Below, piece by piece: positions 51,647-62,761 of a stretch of 64,000 nucleotides of DNA. The DNA comes from an uncultured Carboxylicivirga sp. (lineage in GTDB: Bacteria > Bacteroidota > Bacteroidia > Bacteroidales > Marinilabiliaceae), in contig CANLLN010000002.1 in assembly GCA_947491945.1 (NCBI GenBank), positions 124,001 through 188,000 of the forward strand, written 5' to 3'. Made by a program: the position numbers and the translations under genes. The notes beneath the pieces were generated by a model, which ran no database searches, was not told the origin of the DNA, and was given only the letters and a program-made list of their open reading frames with translations. How positions within the stretch are numbered: the first letter of the stretch is position 1; the number at the start of each line of letters is the position of its first letter.

Positions 51647-53770
51647 ATGATGCAATTACCTCAACTGATAGCGCAGGAGCTGAAGCTAAACCTGCAAAGT
51701 GTAGAAAATACAGTAACGCTTCTTAACGAAGGCGCTACTATCCCTTTTATCAGCCGCTACCGCAAGGAAATGACTGGCAGCCTCGACGAAGTGCAGGTAG
51801 GTGCCATCAAAGAGCGATACGATAAGCTACTGGAGATTGAGAAACGCAAGGAAACCATTCTCAAATCGATCGATGAGCAAGACAAACTGACACCTGAACT
51901 GGAAGCTGCCATCAAAGGCACTTTTAATGCCACCGAACTGGAGGATATATATTTACCCTACAAGCCCAAGCGCAAAACAAGAGCCGTTAAAGCCCGTGAA
52001 AAAGGCCTGGAGCCACTGGCTAAAATCATGATGAAACAGTACGAGCGGGACATCCAAAGTCGCGCTTCAGCCTTTATTAACGACGAGGTACAGAACAGTG
52101 AGGAAGCCTTACAGGGCGCCCGCGACATTGTTGCCGAGTGGGTGAATGAACACCAGGTAGGACGCGAGATTGTTCGTTCAGTATTTGAAAAGGAAGCCGT
52201 CATCACTTCAAAAGTTGCCAAGGGAAAAGAGGAAGAAGGCATCAAATACAAGGACTATTACGATTGGAGTGAACCCTTACGCCGCTGTCCATCCCATCGT
52301 TTCATGGCGATGCGCAGGGGCGAAAAAGAAGGCTACTTAAAACTATCCATATCGCCCGATGCTGAGAATGGGATACAGCGACTGGAGCGATTTTTTGTAA
52401 AGGGCAACAACAGCGCCTCGGAGCAGGTAGCTTTGGCCGTAAGCGATGCTTACAAGCGTTTGCTGGCACCCTCCATCGAAACCGAATTTACTAATCTATT
52501 CACGGGAAAGTCTGATGAGGAGGCCATTCGTGTATTTGCCGAGAATCTGCGTCAACTGCTGCTGGCATCTCCCTTGGGACAAAAGCGCGTGTTGGCTCTC
52601 GACCCGGGCTACCGCACCGGCTGTAAAGTGGTATGCCTCGATGCGCAGGGTAACCTACTGGAGAATACCACAATTTATCCGCATCCCCCACAAAACGACC
52701 ATGAGAAAGCTGCACAGCGTGTGAAGAAACTCGTGGAAAAATACCAAATAGAAGCCATCGCCATTGGTAACGGTACAGCATCGCGCGAGACCGAAGCCTT
52801 TGCTAAAAAGCTACCTCTAAGTAATAATCCACAGATTTTTGTAGTGAGTGAAGACGGTGCATCGGTCTATTCAGCCGGCAAAGTGGCGCGTGAAGAATTT
52901 CCCGATCATGATGTGACCGTTCGCGGTGCTGTTTCCATCGGTCGTCGCCTGATGGATCCTTTGGCTGAACTGGTAAAAATCGACCCCAAATCCATTGGCG
53001 TGGGGCAGTATCAGCACGATGTGGATCAGACAGCCCTCAAAAAATCACTGGATACAGTGGTGGAATCCTGCGTTAATGCCGTTGGTGTTAACCTGAATAC
53101 TGCCAGCAAGCATTTGCTCACCTACGTGTCGGGGCTCGGACCTCAGCTGGCACAAAACATCGTTAACTACCGCGCCGAAAATGGTCCTTTTGAAACGCGC
53201 GATAAACTAAAAAAAGTACCCCGCCTGGGCGCCAAGGCCTTTGAACAGGCTGCCGGTTTCCTACGCATACATAAGGCAAAAAACCCGCTTGACAATACGG
53301 CAGTTCACCCGGAGGCCTACAAAGTAGTTAAGCAAATGGCAGCCGATATGGGCTGTAAAGTCGATGATTTGATTGCCGACAAGCAACTGCGCGAAAAAAT
53401 TAACCTGAAGGATTATGTGAGCGATACCATAGGTCTGCCCACCCTTAACGATATTATGAAGGAATTGGATAAGCCAGGACTGGATCCGCGCAGCGAAATC
53501 AAAACTTTCGCCTTTGCCGAAGGAATTTACAGCATCGACGACTTGCATGAAGGGATGGTATTGCCGGGGCTGGTAAGTAACATCACCAATTTTGGAGCGT
53601 TTGTGAATATAGGTGTTAAGCAAGACGGCCTGGTGCATATCTCTCAACTAGCCGATCGTTATGTGAGTGATCCTAACGATGTAGTGAAACTGCAACAACA
53701 GGTACAAGTAAAAGTACTGCAAATAGATCGCAGCAGAAACCGTATTCAACTGAGCATGCGGGATATTTAA
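51647..53770 (+). CDS. tex: Tex-like transcription accessory protein
   Basis: The protein of about 707 residues has the Tex layout: an N-terminal helical region (ENTVTLLNEGATIPFISRYRKEMTG, split by eye), the YqgF/RNase-H-like domain (about 320-445, LALDPGYRTGCKVV), a helix-hairpin-helix region (about 480-550, NLNTASKHLLTYVSGLG) and a C-terminal S1 RNA-binding domain (about 640-705, NITNFGAFVNIGVKQDG). Tex binds nucleic acid and affects transcription and stress survival in several bacteria. Met 51647 is chosen over the upstream Met because the family starts with the LPQLIAQEL region. Confidence 0.95.
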   Translation: MMQLPQLIAQELKLNLQSVENTVTLLNEGATIPFISRYRKEMTGSLDEVQVGAIKERYDKLLEIEKRKETILKSIDEQDKLTPELEAAIKGTFNATELEDIYLPYKPKRKTRAVKAREKGLEPLAKIMMKQYERDIQSRASAFINDEVQNSEEALQGARDIVAEWVNEHQVGREIVRSVFEKEAVITSKVAKGKEEEGIKYKDYYDWSEPLRRCPSHRFMAMRRGEKEGYLKLSISPDAENGIQRLERFFVKGNNSASEQVALAVSDAYKRLLAPSIETEFTNLFTGKSDEEAIRVFAENLRQLLLASPLGQKRVLALDPGYRTGCKVVCLDAQGNLLENTTIYPHPPQNDHEKAAQRVKKLVEKYQIEAIAIGNGTASRETEAFAKKLPLSNNPQIFVVSEDGASVYSAGKVAREEFPDHDVTVRGAVSIGRRLMDPLAELVKIDPKSIGVGQYQHDVDQTALKKSLDTVVESCVNAVGVNLNTASKHLLTYVSGLGPQLAQNIVNYRAENGPFETRDKLKKVPRLGAKAFEQAAGFLRIHKAKNPLDNTAVHPEAYKVVKQMAADMGCKVDDLIADKQLREKINLKDYVSDTIGLPTLNDIMKELDKPGLDPRSEIKTFAFAEGIYSIDDLHEGMVLPGLVSNITNFGAFVNIGVKQDGLVHISQLADRYVSDPNDVVKLQQQVQVKVLQIDRSRNRIQLSMRDI

Positions 53771-53833
53771 GCAATATTTTTCAGGAAACTTAAATCACAC
53801 TCTCTGTTTTTCAACCAATACTTTCCCGCTTGT

Positions 53834-53918
53834 CACCCTTTTTTAGCTTATGGGTGTCTGTTATCATAGACGAAGAAGAGCGTTTTTTTGAAGGTTGGCG
53901 TAAACCTTAACTTCTTCG
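53834..53918. promoter_or_regulatory. Nested inverted repeats ahead of the Crp/Fnr-type gene
   Basis: CGAAGAAG (53871-53878) pairs with CTTCTTCG (53911-53918) around an inner AAGGTT/AACCTT hairpin (53891-53908). A separate CACCC/GGGTG hairpin lies at 53834-53856 and may end tex. The nested stems are 27 bp before the regulator gene and could be an operator or a structured leader. Confidence 0.45.
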
Positions 53919-53945
53919 CTACATAACCTATATAAATGCAAAAAA

Positions 53946-54590
53946 ATGGAAGGAACCAGGGAAAGCAGAGAGCATTTATTCTCTTCATTTAACAAATGTG
54001 CCATGTACGAAAGTGGCGAGGTTGTTTACAATGCTAATAGCAAAGCACAAACGGCCTACCTTGTTAAAAAAGGCATGGTTAAACTATACAGTATTGGCGC
54101 TAAAGGCAATAAGCAAATAGTGCGCATGGTGCCTGAAGGCGAAATCATTGGGTATTATTCGCAGTTTACCAATGAGCCGGAAATTACCGGATGCGAGTGC
54201 CTGGTGAATACGGTATTGTGCGAGCTATCGGAACACAGCCTGCAGGAGGCCTTTAAAACTGATAGCAGTCTGGCACTTTCCATGCTTCGCAAAGCCTGCA
54301 CAGAGATTAAAGAAACCTGTGCTTCCATTATGGATCTGAGTCAGAAAACCGTGCGCGGACGTGCGGCCAACATTTTGGTAAAACAAATGGAGCTATTCAA
54401 TGTAGAAGAGGGTCACAACTTCCCTATACGCATCACCCGATCAGACATGGCCAGCTGGATTGGCACCTCTAAAGAATCGGTAAGCCGATCACTCAACGAT
54501 TTTGTGCGCGAAGGACTCATTCAAATGGATCGCGACACTATCAAAATCACTAATCTAAAAGGACTTAAGCGAGTTAGTATAGTCAGCTAG
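53946..54590 (+). CDS. Crp/Fnr-family transcription regulator
   Basis: The 214-residue protein has an N-terminal cyclic-nucleotide-binding-like barrel (about 15-115, VKKGMVKLYSIGAKGNKQIVR, split by eye) and a C-terminal Crp winged helix (about 145-214) with the recognition region ITRSDMASWIGTSKESVSRSL. Cysteines are present (for example CECLVNTVLC), but the FNR-type N-terminal 4Fe-4S pattern is not seen, so the signal is unknown. It is preceded by nested inverted repeats and followed by a hairpin of the CTCATCGGATG type. Confidence 0.92.
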   Translation: MEGTRESREHLFSSFNKCAMYESGEVVYNANSKAQTAYLVKKGMVKLYSIGAKGNKQIVRMVPEGEIIGYYSQFTNEPEITGCECLVNTVLCELSEHSLQEAFKTDSSLALSMLRKACTEIKETCASIMDLSQKTVRGRAANILVKQMELFNVEEGHNFPIRITRSDMASWIGTSKESVSRSLNDFVREGLIQMDRDTIKITNLKGLKRVSIVS

Positions 54591-54616
54591 CAGCAAGATT
54601 GTTCAATCACACACAG

Positions 54617-54660
54617 CTCATCGGATGACTACTTGTAAAAACAATCAGCCATCCGATGAG
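54617..54660. repeat. Hairpin with CTCATCGGATG arms between the Crp/Fnr and SDR genes
   Basis: CTCATCGGATG (54617-54627) is perfectly inverted as CATCCGATGAG (54650-54660) around a 22-base region that can partly pair further. It lies between convergent genes and shares the arm core CTCATCGNATG with the hairpin at 436-488. Confidence 0.75.
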
Positions 54661-54677
54661 TGAGGCATGCTTGAAAA

Positions 54678-55454
54678 TTAAACCTCCTGCATTTTACGCA
54701 CCTGGCGCAAAATAATTTTTATAGGTAAAAAAGGCAGCAACTTCATTAATATCTGCTGGATAAAGGTAAGCCCGGCAGTATGGTTAATTTTTCCTTTCAT
54801 CATTGCAATATAGCCCGCTTCTGCCACGCGCTGTGCCTTGGCTGTTCTCTTAAAAACAGGAGTTTTATCCATGCCCGATCGCGCGCCGAATTCGCTTTCT
54901 GTTGCACCCGGCATCAGGTTAGTAACGGTAACACCACTGCCCCGCAATTCCTCGTGCAAAGCGTTACTAAACGAAGTAACATAGGCTTTGGAAGCGAAAT
55001 ACACCGCCTGATAAGGTCCCGGCATACGACTCACCGTAGAAGATACATTCAGTATCCTACCGCTTCTGCGCTGCTTAAATTGCGGAAGAAACAAACGAGT
55101 GAGCAGGGTCAGTGCGGCAATATTGAGTTGAATCATCTGTAAATGAAAGGATGCATCACGACCATCGAAAGCCCCCAATCCACCAAAGCCGGCATTATTG
55201 ATCAGGTAATCAACCACAATGTTTTCCTGCTGCACTTCATCGTACAAAGAGCGAACAGCCGCCATATCGCTTAGATCCTTTTCGATAACCTTAACACAGA
55301 TTCCATACTCAGTCTCCAGCCTGTTTTTAAGCTCAACTAACTTATCTACACGCCGTGCCACCACAATCATATCACCACCGTGCCGGGCATGCACACAAGC
55401 CAGCTCCTTTCCTATACCTGAGGAGGCACCAGTTATCAGAGCCACACGTTTCAT
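54678..55454 (-). CDS. Short-chain dehydrogenase/reductase
   Basis: The 258-residue protein has the classical SDR motifs: the NADP-binding loop TGASSGIGKEL, NNAGFG, the catalytic Ser region LNVSSTV and YFASK (YxxxK). ARRVDK after the first strand favours NADPH. It is related to the DltE/YqjQ-like oxidoreductases; the substrate is unknown. The C-terminal 40 residues are hydrophobic and basic (LMKLLPFLPIKIILRQ), which may bring it to the membrane. It is transcribed alone. Confidence 0.92.
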   Translation of the reverse strand: MKRVALITGASSGIGKELACVHARHGGDMIVVARRVDKLVELKNRLETEYGICVKVIEKDLSDMAAVRSLYDEVQQENIVVDYLINNAGFGGLGAFDGRDASFHLQMIQLNIAALTLLTRLFLPQFKQRRSGRILNVSSTVSRMPGPYQAVYFASKAYVTSFSNALHEELRGSGVTVTNLMPGATESEFGARSGMDKTPVFKRTAKAQRVAEAGYIAMMKGKINHTAGLTFIQQILMKLLPFLPIKIILRQVRKMQEV

Positions 55455-55544
55455 ATTACATTTAATTTATTATCATAACATTACCTTAAGCCACTGAAGC
55501 TTCGCCTTACCATAGCCAGCACATCACCGTTAGAACGAAGCGTT

Positions 55545-55889
55545 CTACTTAATAAGTATTTTTACTTCGCGTGCCACTTGCTGATTGTACTCAAAGGCAA
55601 GGTTTTTATGGTTTACTAAATCCACAATGGTACCAATAAAGCACAATCCCGCTGTAAAAAAATACAATATGCCCATGCCAATATGATTCACAAAAAAGCG
55701 GTGTATACCAGCAAAGCCAAAGAAGCCCAACAAGGCCGTTAGTAAAATGGTTTGCGGGTCTTTGCGACGCCCACGATAGATTACCAAAAAGTTTTGTATC
55801 TGCTCCTCACTCATGTCTTTAATCAGTGAGTCTAAAAAAATGGCTTCTTCACCTTCCACCTCAGGTAACAGTGTGTAGATCTTACTCAT
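55545..55889 (-). CDS. TM2-domain membrane protein
   Basis: The 114-residue protein has an N-terminal soluble segment, then the TM2 domain: two membrane helices joined by a short turn (TILLTALLGFFGFAGIHRFFVNHIG and LYFFTAGLCFIGTIVDLV, split here). TM2 proteins are widespread small membrane proteins without a settled function. It lies 7 bp after the DUF2752 gene, so the two are co-transcribed. Confidence 0.88.
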   Translation of the reverse strand: MSKIYTLLPEVEGEEAIFLDSLIKDMSEEQIQNFLVIYRGRRKDPQTILLTALLGFFGFAGIHRFFVNHIGMGILYFFTAGLCFIGTIVDLVNHKNLAFEYNQQVAREVKILIK

Positions 55890-55896
55890 AGTACAG

Positions 55897-56196
55897 TTAA
55901 TTAATAATAGTTATATCTTTTTTTAGAATTGAATAACAACGATGTATTAGCACTAAAACCGCCAGAATAGCCAGGGGATGCATTTGCCACGAAGCCATCA
56001 ATTGTCCGTGCAATAGATAGATAATAGCACGTCCTAATCCACAACCCGGGCAGAAATCAAAGCCCAGATGATTGAAAATACACAGGCTAAAATGCGTTTC
56101 TTCGCCCGGTGAAGATACGGCTAATGAAACAAGGGCAATTAACCAAAAATAAGCTTCTAAATGGGAGTTTTTATACTTGTAGGTTACTCGTTTCAC
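55897..56196 (-). CDS. DUF2752-family membrane protein
   Basis: The 99-residue protein has the DUF2752 signature CPGCGLGRAI between two membrane helices, followed by the usual SWQMHPLAIL. The CPxCG motif might bind metal. Function is unknown. It is the first gene of a two-gene unit with the TM2 protein, a pairing common in Bacteroidota, possibly because both are small membrane proteins of one complex. Confidence 0.88.
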   Translation of the reverse strand: MKRVTYKYKNSHLEAYFWLIALVSLAVSSPGEETHFSLCIFNHLGFDFCPGCGLGRAIIYLLHGQLMASWQMHPLAILAVLVLIHRCYSILKKDITIIN

Positions 56197-56411
56197 ACCT
56201 TATCAGTTGAATATCATCAAAAATAAGCAATTTTATAGGATGGCAATGCCCCTCAGCTACTTTTTTCACTTCCTTCCTGCGTCTGTAACTATTGGCCTAT
56301 TTTGCTCATATACATTTTCTCCACGGAACGATTCTCTATAAGCACCTTACCATAGAGAACCGTTCCCAAAATACTTATTGAACGATCGACTACCGGACAT
56401 ATTTATTCCAT

Positions 56412-56447
56412 AAAAAAACTCCGGAACAAAAGCTGCTCCGGAGTTTT
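56412..56447 (-). terminator. Intrinsic terminator of the foldase operon
   Basis: An 11-base stem (AAAACTCCGGA/TCCGGAGTTTT, 56415-56425 and 56437-56447) with an 11-base loop is followed on the minus strand by a run of T. Confidence 0.88.
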
Positions 56448-56467
56448 AAGTCGCGCCATTAAGGCTG

Positions 56468-57832
56468 CTATTCCTTTATCCAGTTATCGTATTCAAAATC
56501 GCAGTTCACCCAATTTTTATCAATGGTGATATAGGTCTCCTGCTGCTTGGTCTTAATCCACTTATCCAGCGTTTCCTGCCGTTTATTGCCTTCCAGCATC
56601 GTTTGCAAGAGCTGATAATCTTCTTTTAGGTTGGCCCTATGCGGATCCGACTTACGTTTGAGCTTAACCAAACGAACTGTTTCTTTTCCCTTGCGCTCGT
56701 CCAACATAAAGAATGTTGGAGACATATCGCCTTCCTTCATGGTCTGCAACTGCTTATTTATATCAACAGGGATCTGCGCCAGCTCAAACTTGGAGGTTCC
56801 TGTTTGCGGATTTACCATCTGACCACCACTGGTACGAGAATCTTTATCCATTGAGAAACGCAGTGCCGCCTCTTCAAAGCTCATGGTCTCATCACTTATC
56901 AGACCACGGATTGTATCCAAACTAGTCTTTGCCTGCTCTTTCGCCTTGGCAGTCACCTTGGGCTTTAGCAAAATATGGCGACAATTAATCCGCTCGCCCT
57001 TACGATCGATCAGCTGAATAATATGATAACCAAACTCTGTTTCCACTATTTTCGATACTTTCTTTTTGTCCTGCATATTAAAGGCAACGCTGGCAAATTC
57101 CGGTACCAGACCAGAGCGCGGCATCCAGCCCAGCTCACCACCGCGGGTAGCTGTACCCTGATCCTCTGAGTAAAGCACTGCCAGGGTTGCAAAATCACGC
57201 CCTTCATTCACCTGCTTCTGAAAATCACGCAACCGCGCTTTCACACGATCAATCTCCTTTTGCTCCACCTTGGGATACAGTACAATCTGCTGAAGCTCAT
57301 ATTGCGTAGGAACCATGGGAAGGCTGTCCTTATCAAGATTACGGTAATAGCCTCGTATCTCAGCTGGTGTCACCTTAATATCCTTGGTAATCTCCTGCTG
57401 CATACGCTGAGTCAGCATCTGGGTGCGCACCATCTCCATTTGGTCGCGCTTAATCTGCAAGAGTGACTTATTAAAATACTCCTCCAGCTTATCTTTATCA
57501 CCAATCTGCTGTATGAAAAAGTTAATGCGCTGATCCACCTGGTTCACCACTTCATTTTCACCCACCTCAACACTATCCAACTTGGCCTGATTCAAAAGCA
57601 ATTTACTGATCAAAGCCTGCTCAAATAAATGACACTTCAGATCACCTGCATAGTTAGCCCCTTCGACCAGGGCTTGCTCATACTGATGTTCAATATCCGA
57701 TTTAAGAATGGCATTATCGCCCACCACAGCAATTACCTCATCAATTACGTTGGTTTGGGCATTCAAACTTGTTAAAGAAAGGGAGGCTGTGACTATCAGC
57801 ACACTCAACCTGATGAATCTCTTCATATTCAT
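56468..57832 (-). CDS. SurA-like periplasmic chaperone / peptidyl-prolyl isomerase
   Basis: The 454-residue protein has a signal peptide (cut near LNAQ), a SurA N-terminal domain (about 28-170, VIDEVIAVVGDNAILKSDIE, split) and two parvulin-type segments (about 175-280, with GGELGWMPRSGLVPEFASVAF and FGYHIIQLIDRKG, and 285-390). It escorts outer-membrane proteins through the periplasm. It is the last of three neighbouring foldase-like genes on the minus strand. The TamB-like gene elsewhere in the window serves the same envelope. Confidence 0.9.
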   Translation of the reverse strand: MNMKRFIRLSVLIVTASLSLTSLNAQTNVIDEVIAVVGDNAILKSDIEHQYEQALVEGANYAGDLKCHLFEQALISKLLLNQAKLDSVEVGENEVVNQVDQRINFFIQQIGDKDKLEEYFNKSLLQIKRDQMEMVRTQMLTQRMQQEITKDIKVTPAEIRGYYRNLDKDSLPMVPTQYELQQIVLYPKVEQKEIDRVKARLRDFQKQVNEGRDFATLAVLYSEDQGTATRGGELGWMPRSGLVPEFASVAFNMQDKKKVSKIVETEFGYHIIQLIDRKGERINCRHILLKPKVTAKAKEQAKTSLDTIRGLISDETMSFEEAALRFSMDKDSRTSGGQMVNPQTGTSKFELAQIPVDINKQLQTMKEGDMSPTFFMLDERKGKETVRLVKLKRKSDPHRANLKEDYQLLQTMLEGNKRQETLDKWIKTKQQETYITIDKNWVNCDFEYDNWIKE

Positions 57833-58054
57833 TTATTTGTAAATCTATTCTTTATACTTTTTATGGCGTAAGTCTACTTATATTTAGACCCAAAACCCGG
57901 CCTTAAACCATAGGCAAATGCAAACCTACATAATTTTTTGCTGCTATTATCAATAGTTTATAAGTTTTTAGCCTATCTACCCATGCCATTCTCACCCAGG
58001 GATAATGAAGGCAATTGAGAACAAATCAAGCAACAAAAAGACAGATACACACCT
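57833..58054. other. Spacer between two foldase genes, no gene seen
   Basis: This 222-bp AT-rich stretch contains no convincing frame or hairpin. It may hold a separate promoter for the SurA-like gene. Confidence 0.4.
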
Positions 58055-58915
58055 CTAATAAAAGGAGATGGACTTATTTTTTAATGCCTCTTCGTATAAA
58101 TCTGTTTCCAACTGCTTGATGAACTTAAGCCGTTTTTTATTTAATAAGATAGCCTTAATCTTACCCTCAACAAAATCCAGCGGAGCCAGCTCATTACTTA
58201 ACTTATATTCTTTAATAGATAAAAAATAATGGTATAAGGAGTCAGCCGTCTCATGATGATTGTTATAACGGATAAAGCGCTCGGGACGGTTGATGGGCTC
58301 TGGGAGTCGTTTATTGATGTTATCCATAGTCAACCAATGATCAAGAAACACCTCATAACGATGCGCATTTTGAAAACAGTAGGCTTCCAATCGCACCAGA
58401 TCCTCGGCCTCATCCGACCTGTATAACTCCTTTAATTTGTCAATATTGGGAGCCGATTGGGGCACAATAACAAAAACACCTTTAATAATGGGCTCCGATA
58501 GCATAAAATTATCCTCCATCTCGGTATAATATTTTTGGATTTCGGAACCTGTAATTAACGGGCTATATTTCTGCTGCAACAGCTTTTGCTGATACTGATG
58601 AATTAACAGTGATCGACGGTATTCTTCCAGCAGCGCAGCCACATCCTTCTCCTCCGGAGTTAGATTAAGCTCGGCTTTCTTAAGCAAAAGCTCAGAGCGG
58701 ATCCAGCGGTTTATATAATCCTGCGTAAAGATAATACTGTCTTCTTTTGTTAAGTTATTAGGTATGGCCTGATAAACCATTCCTTTGGTAAGTATGGTTT
58801 CTCCTATTTTCACCAGCGGTTCTTCATTAATGGAATCACCGGATTGATTACACGCTGACAGCAGTATTGACACAATCATTATTACTGTACCAGAGAGTCT
58901 TAACGCTACATTCAT
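58055..58915 (-). CDS. SurA-N-like lipoprotein without an evident isomerase domain
   Basis: The 286-residue protein has a lipoprotein signal (LLSAC-N, Cys22) and a helical part resembling SurA/PrsA N-terminal chaperone domains (VKIGETILTKGMVYQAI, INRWIRSELLLKKAEL). The region where a parvulin domain would be is short and lacks the GGxLGW and FGYHI motifs. It lies between two isomerase-containing relatives and probably works with them as a lipid-anchored chaperone. The function is inferred. Confidence 0.75.
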   Translation of the reverse strand: MNVALRLSGTVIMIVSILLSACNQSGDSINEEPLVKIGETILTKGMVYQAIPNNLTKEDSIIFTQDYINRWIRSELLLKKAELNLTPEEKDVAALLEEYRRSLLIHQYQQKLLQQKYSPLITGSEIQKYYTEMEDNFMLSEPIIKGVFVIVPQSAPNIDKLKELYRSDEAEDLVRLEAYCFQNAHRYEVFLDHWLTMDNINKRLPEPINRPERFIRYNNHHETADSLYHYFLSIKEYKLSNELAPLDFVEGKIKAILLNKKRLKFIKQLETDLYEEALKNKSISFY

Positions 58916-58960
58916 TTATGTTGGATATTTATAAATTCTCTGGCTAAAGTACTGCATTGT

Positions 58961-60871
58961 CTATTGAAAAACAAAAGTGTTCACCTGCGGCTTGTACTTA
59001 TTGCGTAGCCGCTCTACCCACTGCTTTTCCAGTGCCTCCTGATAGTCAGATATTACGCGTCCGCGCACTACATCCAGCGGCTGAATATGCGAAGGTACTA
59101 TTTCACCATCGGGCACAGCGTAGGGATAATCAGCGTCAATAACCTTTCCTTTGCTCTTCCAAACCAAAGCATCCAATTTGGGCTCCTCTCCTTTTAAGAA
59201 AGGACCTTTCTTTTCCAATATCCCCTCACGCATTTCCTGGTCGAGTGAGTCAAGCGACAGACCCGTATTTTTACGCAGCATCTTTTTTAATTTCTTATAC
59301 ACCGTCTTGGACTTACAGTAGAGTAAACGGCCCTTGAAATACTCATCCGCACGGTATTGCTCTTTATGGTTCTCATAATAGGCTGCAAGTCCAACACTAT
59401 CCTCTGAAGCCTTGGTCCATATCTCTTTTTGGCTAATTTCAAAAATCAGAAGTCCGTCATGATATTCCTGCATCAAGAAACGAAAGTCAGGATAACGCTC
59501 CTCCAGCCTGCTTTTCTCATAATTAATCAAGACATCATCAGCATATGAATTCCATAATTGAGTAATCCTACCCGTTTTCGTTTCCTCAGGGCGCCCACCA
59601 CTATGCATGGTGGCATAATGCATGAAATCATTAGCATTAACAACCTGATCATCAAAGCTTGCAAGTTTAAGATTAGACACACCATTCGCCTTAAACGAAG
59701 CATCGTCATAATCTAAACCATACTTACCTAAAAACATCTCAACTTTTTTCAATGCCTCTTCATTTACACGGTAATCATACTCGTTCTTCAAGCGCTCCAG
59801 CGTTGCCTTTTTCCCGGCAAAAGCCCTTTCATCCCGTTTTATCTTTTGTAATATCTCTTCACGAGCCTCTTCCAAGGGCTTTACCGGACGTACATCAAGG
59901 CGTTTAATAATATGCCATCCAAAACGCGTCATAACAGGCTTAGACATCTGCCCATTGGTCTTCAAAGCAAAGGCAGCATCGCTAAAAGCAGGCACCATCC
60001 GACCTGTACCAAACCAAGGTAATTCTCCCTTTGCATCCAGCGTTTGCCGATCGTCAGAATATTTTACTACCATATCCTCAAAAGAGGCACCGGCCTGCAG
60101 CTGTCGATAAACAGAATCGATCATAACTTTGGCCTGCTGCCGAACCGCTTCATCGGCCTGATAAGGGAAGGACCTCATGATGTGTGCCACCTTTATCTCT
60201 CCCTTATTCTTGCGTTTATTATGAACTTTAATAAGGTGATACCCAAAGCTGGTACGTGTAATATCGGAAACACTGCCAACAGGCGTGTTATAAGCTGCCT
60301 TTTCAAAAGGATACACCATCATAAAAGCCCCAAAATATCCCAGATGACCATCACTCTGCTGTGCCGACGGACACTGAGAATATTTTTTGGCCATCGACAC
60401 AAAATCAGCTCCTTCGTTTAACTGTTTTTTAATAGATGCAATCGTTGTATAGGCTTTTAAGGTATCCTCCGGCGTAGGGGATGCCGGAAATTTAATTAAT
60501 ATATGAGAGGCTTCCACTTCGTAAAGGCTATGCTCATATGCCTCACGCACTACTTCATCAATGGCTTTTTTATCATTCAAATAAGGTTTAGCCAGCTCAT
60601 TGCGATAGTAATTTAACTCATCTTTAAAAGATGTTAGCGTATCGAAGCCCTGCTGCATAGCTTCCACCACCTTTAGCTTATAATTCACAAATAATTCAAG
60701 ATACTGCTGCCGACTCATCGGCTCCTGGGTAAGGGTGTTATTTTTCTCATAGATATAGTTAAACTCATCCAGGCTATAATGATTATCTCCAATGGTAAGC
60801 ACTGTTTTCTCCTGAGCCGCCATGTAAAAGCAAAATGGCAACAGAAGCATAAAACTAAGGATACGATTCAT
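58961..60871 (-). CDS. Periplasmic foldase with two parvulin domains
   Basis: The 636-residue protein has a signal peptide (cut near YMAAQ), a SurA-N-like chaperone region (about 20-115), two consecutive parvulin domains (about 125-225, with DGHLGYFGAF and FGYHLIKVHN; about 235-335, with KGELPWFGTG and FGWHIIKRLD), and a long helical C-terminal half (340-636) of no known family. It likely assists folding of outer-membrane or surface proteins. It is the first of three related genes, 45 bp before the lipoprotein gene. Confidence 0.9.
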   Translation of the reverse strand: MNRILSFMLLLPFCFYMAAQEKTVLTIGDNHYSLDEFNYIYEKNNTLTQEPMSRQQYLELFVNYKLKVVEAMQQGFDTLTSFKDELNYYRNELAKPYLNDKKAIDEVVREAYEHSLYEVEASHILIKFPASPTPEDTLKAYTTIASIKKQLNEGADFVSMAKKYSQCPSAQQSDGHLGYFGAFMMVYPFEKAAYNTPVGSVSDITRTSFGYHLIKVHNKRKNKGEIKVAHIMRSFPYQADEAVRQQAKVMIDSVYRQLQAGASFEDMVVKYSDDRQTLDAKGELPWFGTGRMVPAFSDAAFALKTNGQMSKPVMTRFGWHIIKRLDVRPVKPLEEAREEILQKIKRDERAFAGKKATLERLKNEYDYRVNEEALKKVEMFLGKYGLDYDDASFKANGVSNLKLASFDDQVVNANDFMHYATMHSGGRPEETKTGRITQLWNSYADDVLINYEKSRLEERYPDFRFLMQEYHDGLLIFEISQKEIWTKASEDSVGLAAYYENHKEQYRADEYFKGRLLYCKSKTVYKKLKKMLRKNTGLSLDSLDQEMREGILEKKGPFLKGEEPKLDALVWKSKGKVIDADYPYAVPDGEIVPSHIQPLDVVRGRVISDYQEALEKQWVERLRNKYKPQVNTFVFQ

Positions 60872-60999
60872 TCTCTTTTTAATTTAGTAAACATATTTCA
60901 GAACGCTTGTACAAATAATTTATTGTAACTAAAATAAGCACACTGTTTCAGGCCTTGTCAAAACCTTTTTTAACACTCACTTAAAGCTTTATTAATTAA

Positions 61000-62652
<1,653 letters not shown>

Positions 62653-62684
62653 GCACACAACAAACCAATATACTACAATTTGGA

Positions 62685-62725
62685 GAAAAGGGGGTAAAAG
62701 TAGCTATTTACCCCTTTTTTTTGTT
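62685..62725 (+). terminator. Terminator after the ABC-F gene
   Basis: GGGGTAAA pairs with TTTACCCC around a loop near AGTAGCTA, followed by a long T-run. The T-rich end also adjoins the plsC promoter region. Confidence 0.8.
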
Positions 62726-62761
62726 TTTTTGCGCCCTGAATAAAACCATAATAGTATTACC

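Noticed and set aside
53946-54590. FNR-type oxygen sensor
   Set aside because: Cysteines occur, but the N-terminal cluster pattern of FNR is absent, so only the wider Crp/Fnr family is assigned.
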